NCBI RefSeq assembly: GCF_001544475.1
Contig: NZ_FCNW02000005.1
Coordinates: forward strand, 124,001 to 188,000
Origin: Caballeronia humi
GTDB lineage: Bacteria > Pseudomonadota > Gammaproteobacteria > Burkholderiales > Burkholderiaceae
Length of the DNA stretch: 64,000 nt
Direction: 5' to 3'
Under the pieces are notes generated by a model, which was given only the letters and a program-made list of their open reading frames with translations, was not told the origin of the DNA and ran no database searches. The translations under genes were made by a program, and so were the position numbers. This document shows, piece after piece, positions 62,795 to 64,000 of this stretch (the stretch's first letter is position 1; every line of letters starts with the position of its first letter).

Positions 62795-62809
62795 GCGTCG
62801 CGGGCAAGC

Positions 62810-63703
62810 TCACGATACCGGCAAGCCATTGCGCCTGCGCAGTTCGCGAATCAGCGCGCTATGGTCCAGTTCGCCATCGCCGTGTTCGACCATGTCGGTG
62901 AAAAGGCCATCGACGAGCCCCAGTACCGGCAATTCCAGCCCCACGCTTTGCGCAAAACCGAGCGCTGTCTTCGTATCCTTGATCTGATACTTGGCTGGCC
63001 CGCCCGGCGCGAAATCCCGCGCGATCATGCGTGCCGCGTGCTGGCGCAGGATCGTCGAGTCGGCGAATCCGCCGAGCAGCGCCGCGCGGACCTGCGCGGG
63101 ATCGGCGCCGCCGCGCTCCGCGAGCAGCATCGCTTCGGCGACCGTCGCGATCGTGCTTGCGACCATCATCTGGTTGACGAGCTTCGCGAGCTGCCCTGTG
63201 CCGGCCGGTCCGATGCGAGTCGGACGGCCCATCGTCTGCAGCACCGCGCGCACGCCTTCGAAGACCGGCGCCTCGCCGCCTGCCATGATCGCGAGCGTGC
63301 CGTCCTGCGCGCCTTTCTCGCCACCGGAGACGGGCGCGTCGAGATAGCCGATGTCGCGCGACGCCGCCGCCTTCGCATGACGCTGCGCGGTATTGACGGG
63401 AATCGAGCTCATCACGATCAGCACGCTGCCCGCGCGCATCCTCGCGATGATGCCGTCGTCACCGAGCAGGATGTCGTCGCACGCGGGGCCTGAGCTCAGC
63501 ATGCAGATCACGACATCCGCATCGCGCGCGGCTTCGCTTGCATGACCGACTACCTCGACTCCTGCGCCGGCGAGTGTCGCCGTCTTGTCACGGGTGCGGT
63601 TCCACGCCGCGACCCGGTAGCCGGCGCCAGCGATGCGCCGGGCCATCGGCAAGCCCATGATGCCCGTGCCGATGAAGCCCACTGCAAGACTCGCGCGCAT
63701 CAT
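62810..63703 (-). CDS. NAD(P)-dependent beta-hydroxyacid dehydrogenase
   Basis: The 297-residue protein has the Rossmann GFIGTGIMGLPMARRIAGAG, the substrate signature YLDAPVSGGEKGAQDGTLAI, and a catalytic lysine in GTGQLAKLVNQMM. These fit the 3-hydroxyisobutyrate / tartronate-semialdehyde reductase family. It reduces or oxidises short hydroxyacids. The start overlaps the stop of the ABM gene, so the two are co-transcribed. Confidence 0.92.
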   Translation of the reverse strand: MMRASLAVGFIGTGIMGLPMARRIAGAGYRVAAWNRTRDKTATLAGAGVEVVGHASEAARDADVVICMLSSGPACDDILLGDDGIIARMRAGSVLIVMSSIPVNTAQRHAKAAASRDIGYLDAPVSGGEKGAQDGTLAIMAGGEAPVFEGVRAVLQTMGRPTRIGPAGTGQLAKLVNQMMVASTIATVAEAMLLAERGGADPAQVRAALLGGFADSTILRQHAARMIARDFAPGGPAKYQIKDTKTALGFAQSVGLELPVLGLVDGLFTDMVEHGDGELDHSALIRELRRRNGLPVS

Positions 63704-64000
63704 GCAGGCTCGCGACGGCCGAAGCGCACCGTGCGTTCCGCGACGATCAGCGCCGGAAAGCCGGCACGAAAACGATCGAGGTGCGTGGTCTGCAAGTGCG
63801 CGTCGAACGCGGCGCGATCGTCGTAGACTTCGTAGAACATGACGCGCGCCGGCGTCTCGTCGAGCAGGACGATGTCGAACTGCCGGCAGCCGGGCTCGTC
63901 GGCGAGCGAGTGCCGGGCGTCGTCGCGTGCGAGCGCGAGGAAGTCGCGAACGCAGTTGGCCTTCACTTCGAACTCCGCGACGACTACGAACGCTTCGGTT
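63700..64000 (-). CDS. ABM-domain (antibiotic biosynthesis monooxygenase-like) protein, 5' end outside window
   Basis: The minus-strand frame is open to the right edge: ...FVVVAEFEVKANCVRDFLAL, then HSLADEPGCRQFDIVLLDET, RVMFYEVYDDRAAFDAHLQT. The in-window ATG at 63966 lies inside the first strand of the domain, so the true start is a few codons outside. ABM proteins are small dimeric monooxygenases or quinone-handling enzymes. It is the first gene of a pair with the dehydrogenase. Confidence 0.85.
   Translation of the reverse strand, partial: TEAFVVVAEFEVKANCVRDFLALARDDARHSLADEPGCRQFDIVLLDETPARVMFYEVYDDRAAFDAHLQTTHLDRFRAGFPALIVAERTVRFGRREPA

Overview
The window is high-GC DNA with densely packed genes, many joined by 4-base ATGA/GTGA overlaps. 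Gene content (taurine ABC importer, OhrR/Ohr, a DUF4148-like secreted protein, UppP, and a family 2A encapsulin next to a serine acetyltransferase and a rhodanese) points to a beta-proteobacterium of the Burkholderiaceae, most likely the Paraburkholderia/Caballeronia/Burkholderia group. That placement is inference from protein families. No rRNA, tRNA, CRISPR array or insertion sequence was recognised.

Bases 1-19682 are one long plus-strand run encoding an extracellular contractile injection system (eCIS, relatives of Afp/PVC). In order it holds a DUF4255 protein cut by the left edge, two sheath proteins (the first with a large coiled-coil insertion), a tube protein, a CPxC tail-assembly protein, a tiny DUF6760 protein, a second tube protein, a 1050-residue low-complexity protein, a LysM baseplate protein, a spike split into separate gp27-like and gp5-like genes, a gp25-like baseplate protein, two large baseplate proteins, a TIGR02242-type tail protein, an eCIS accessory protein and an AAA+ ATPase. 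A minus-strand group follows (19737-22079): a GH19 chitinase/lysozyme, a three-helix membrane protein and a DUF4157 metallopeptidase-like protein. These are probable cargo or release genes.

Bases 22679-35718 are the most unusual part: a secreted TPR-CHAT protease, an OmpA-domain protein, a membrane Ser/Thr kinase with a periplasmic DUF4384 domain, a 66-residue cysteine-containing peptide, a TPR plus beta-barrel outer-membrane protein of Slam type, and a 1049-residue FecR-domain protein whose C-terminus looks like the TbpB-type barrel used as a Slam (type XI secretion) signal. A further OmpA-like protein follows. It carries the LQR..VGNR motif also found in the DUF4157 protein, so it may be eCIS cargo. 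I propose that the Slam-like protein exports the FecR protein to the surface and that the kinase and CHAT protease sense or process envelope signals. This is a hypothesis.

Bases 36177-38604 hold a divergent pair, a Rossmann-fold SLOG-like protein and a patatin-like phospholipase. Bases 38700-40770 form a peroxide-stress group (ohr, DUF4148-like, msrA, ohrR) with clear palindromic operators at both the ohr and ohrR promoters. UppP, an outer-membrane barrel, a SulP transporter, a secreted unknown, glycogen phosphorylase and a VIT-like membrane protein follow.

Bases 49270-56926 are a sulfur region: tauABC on the minus strand, and rhodanese, serine acetyltransferase, an XRE regulator, an encapsulin shell and its cysteine desulfurase cargo on the plus strand. 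Bases 56933-64000 hold an acyl-CoA-dehydrogenase-like gene broken by an in-frame TAG, two CMD/AhpD-type peroxidase-like genes, a DUF3088 gene broken by an in-frame TGA, a PEP-mutase-family lyase, an SRPBCC protein, a GDSL lipoprotein esterase, a beta-hydroxyacid dehydrogenase and an ABM-domain monooxygenase cut by the right edge.
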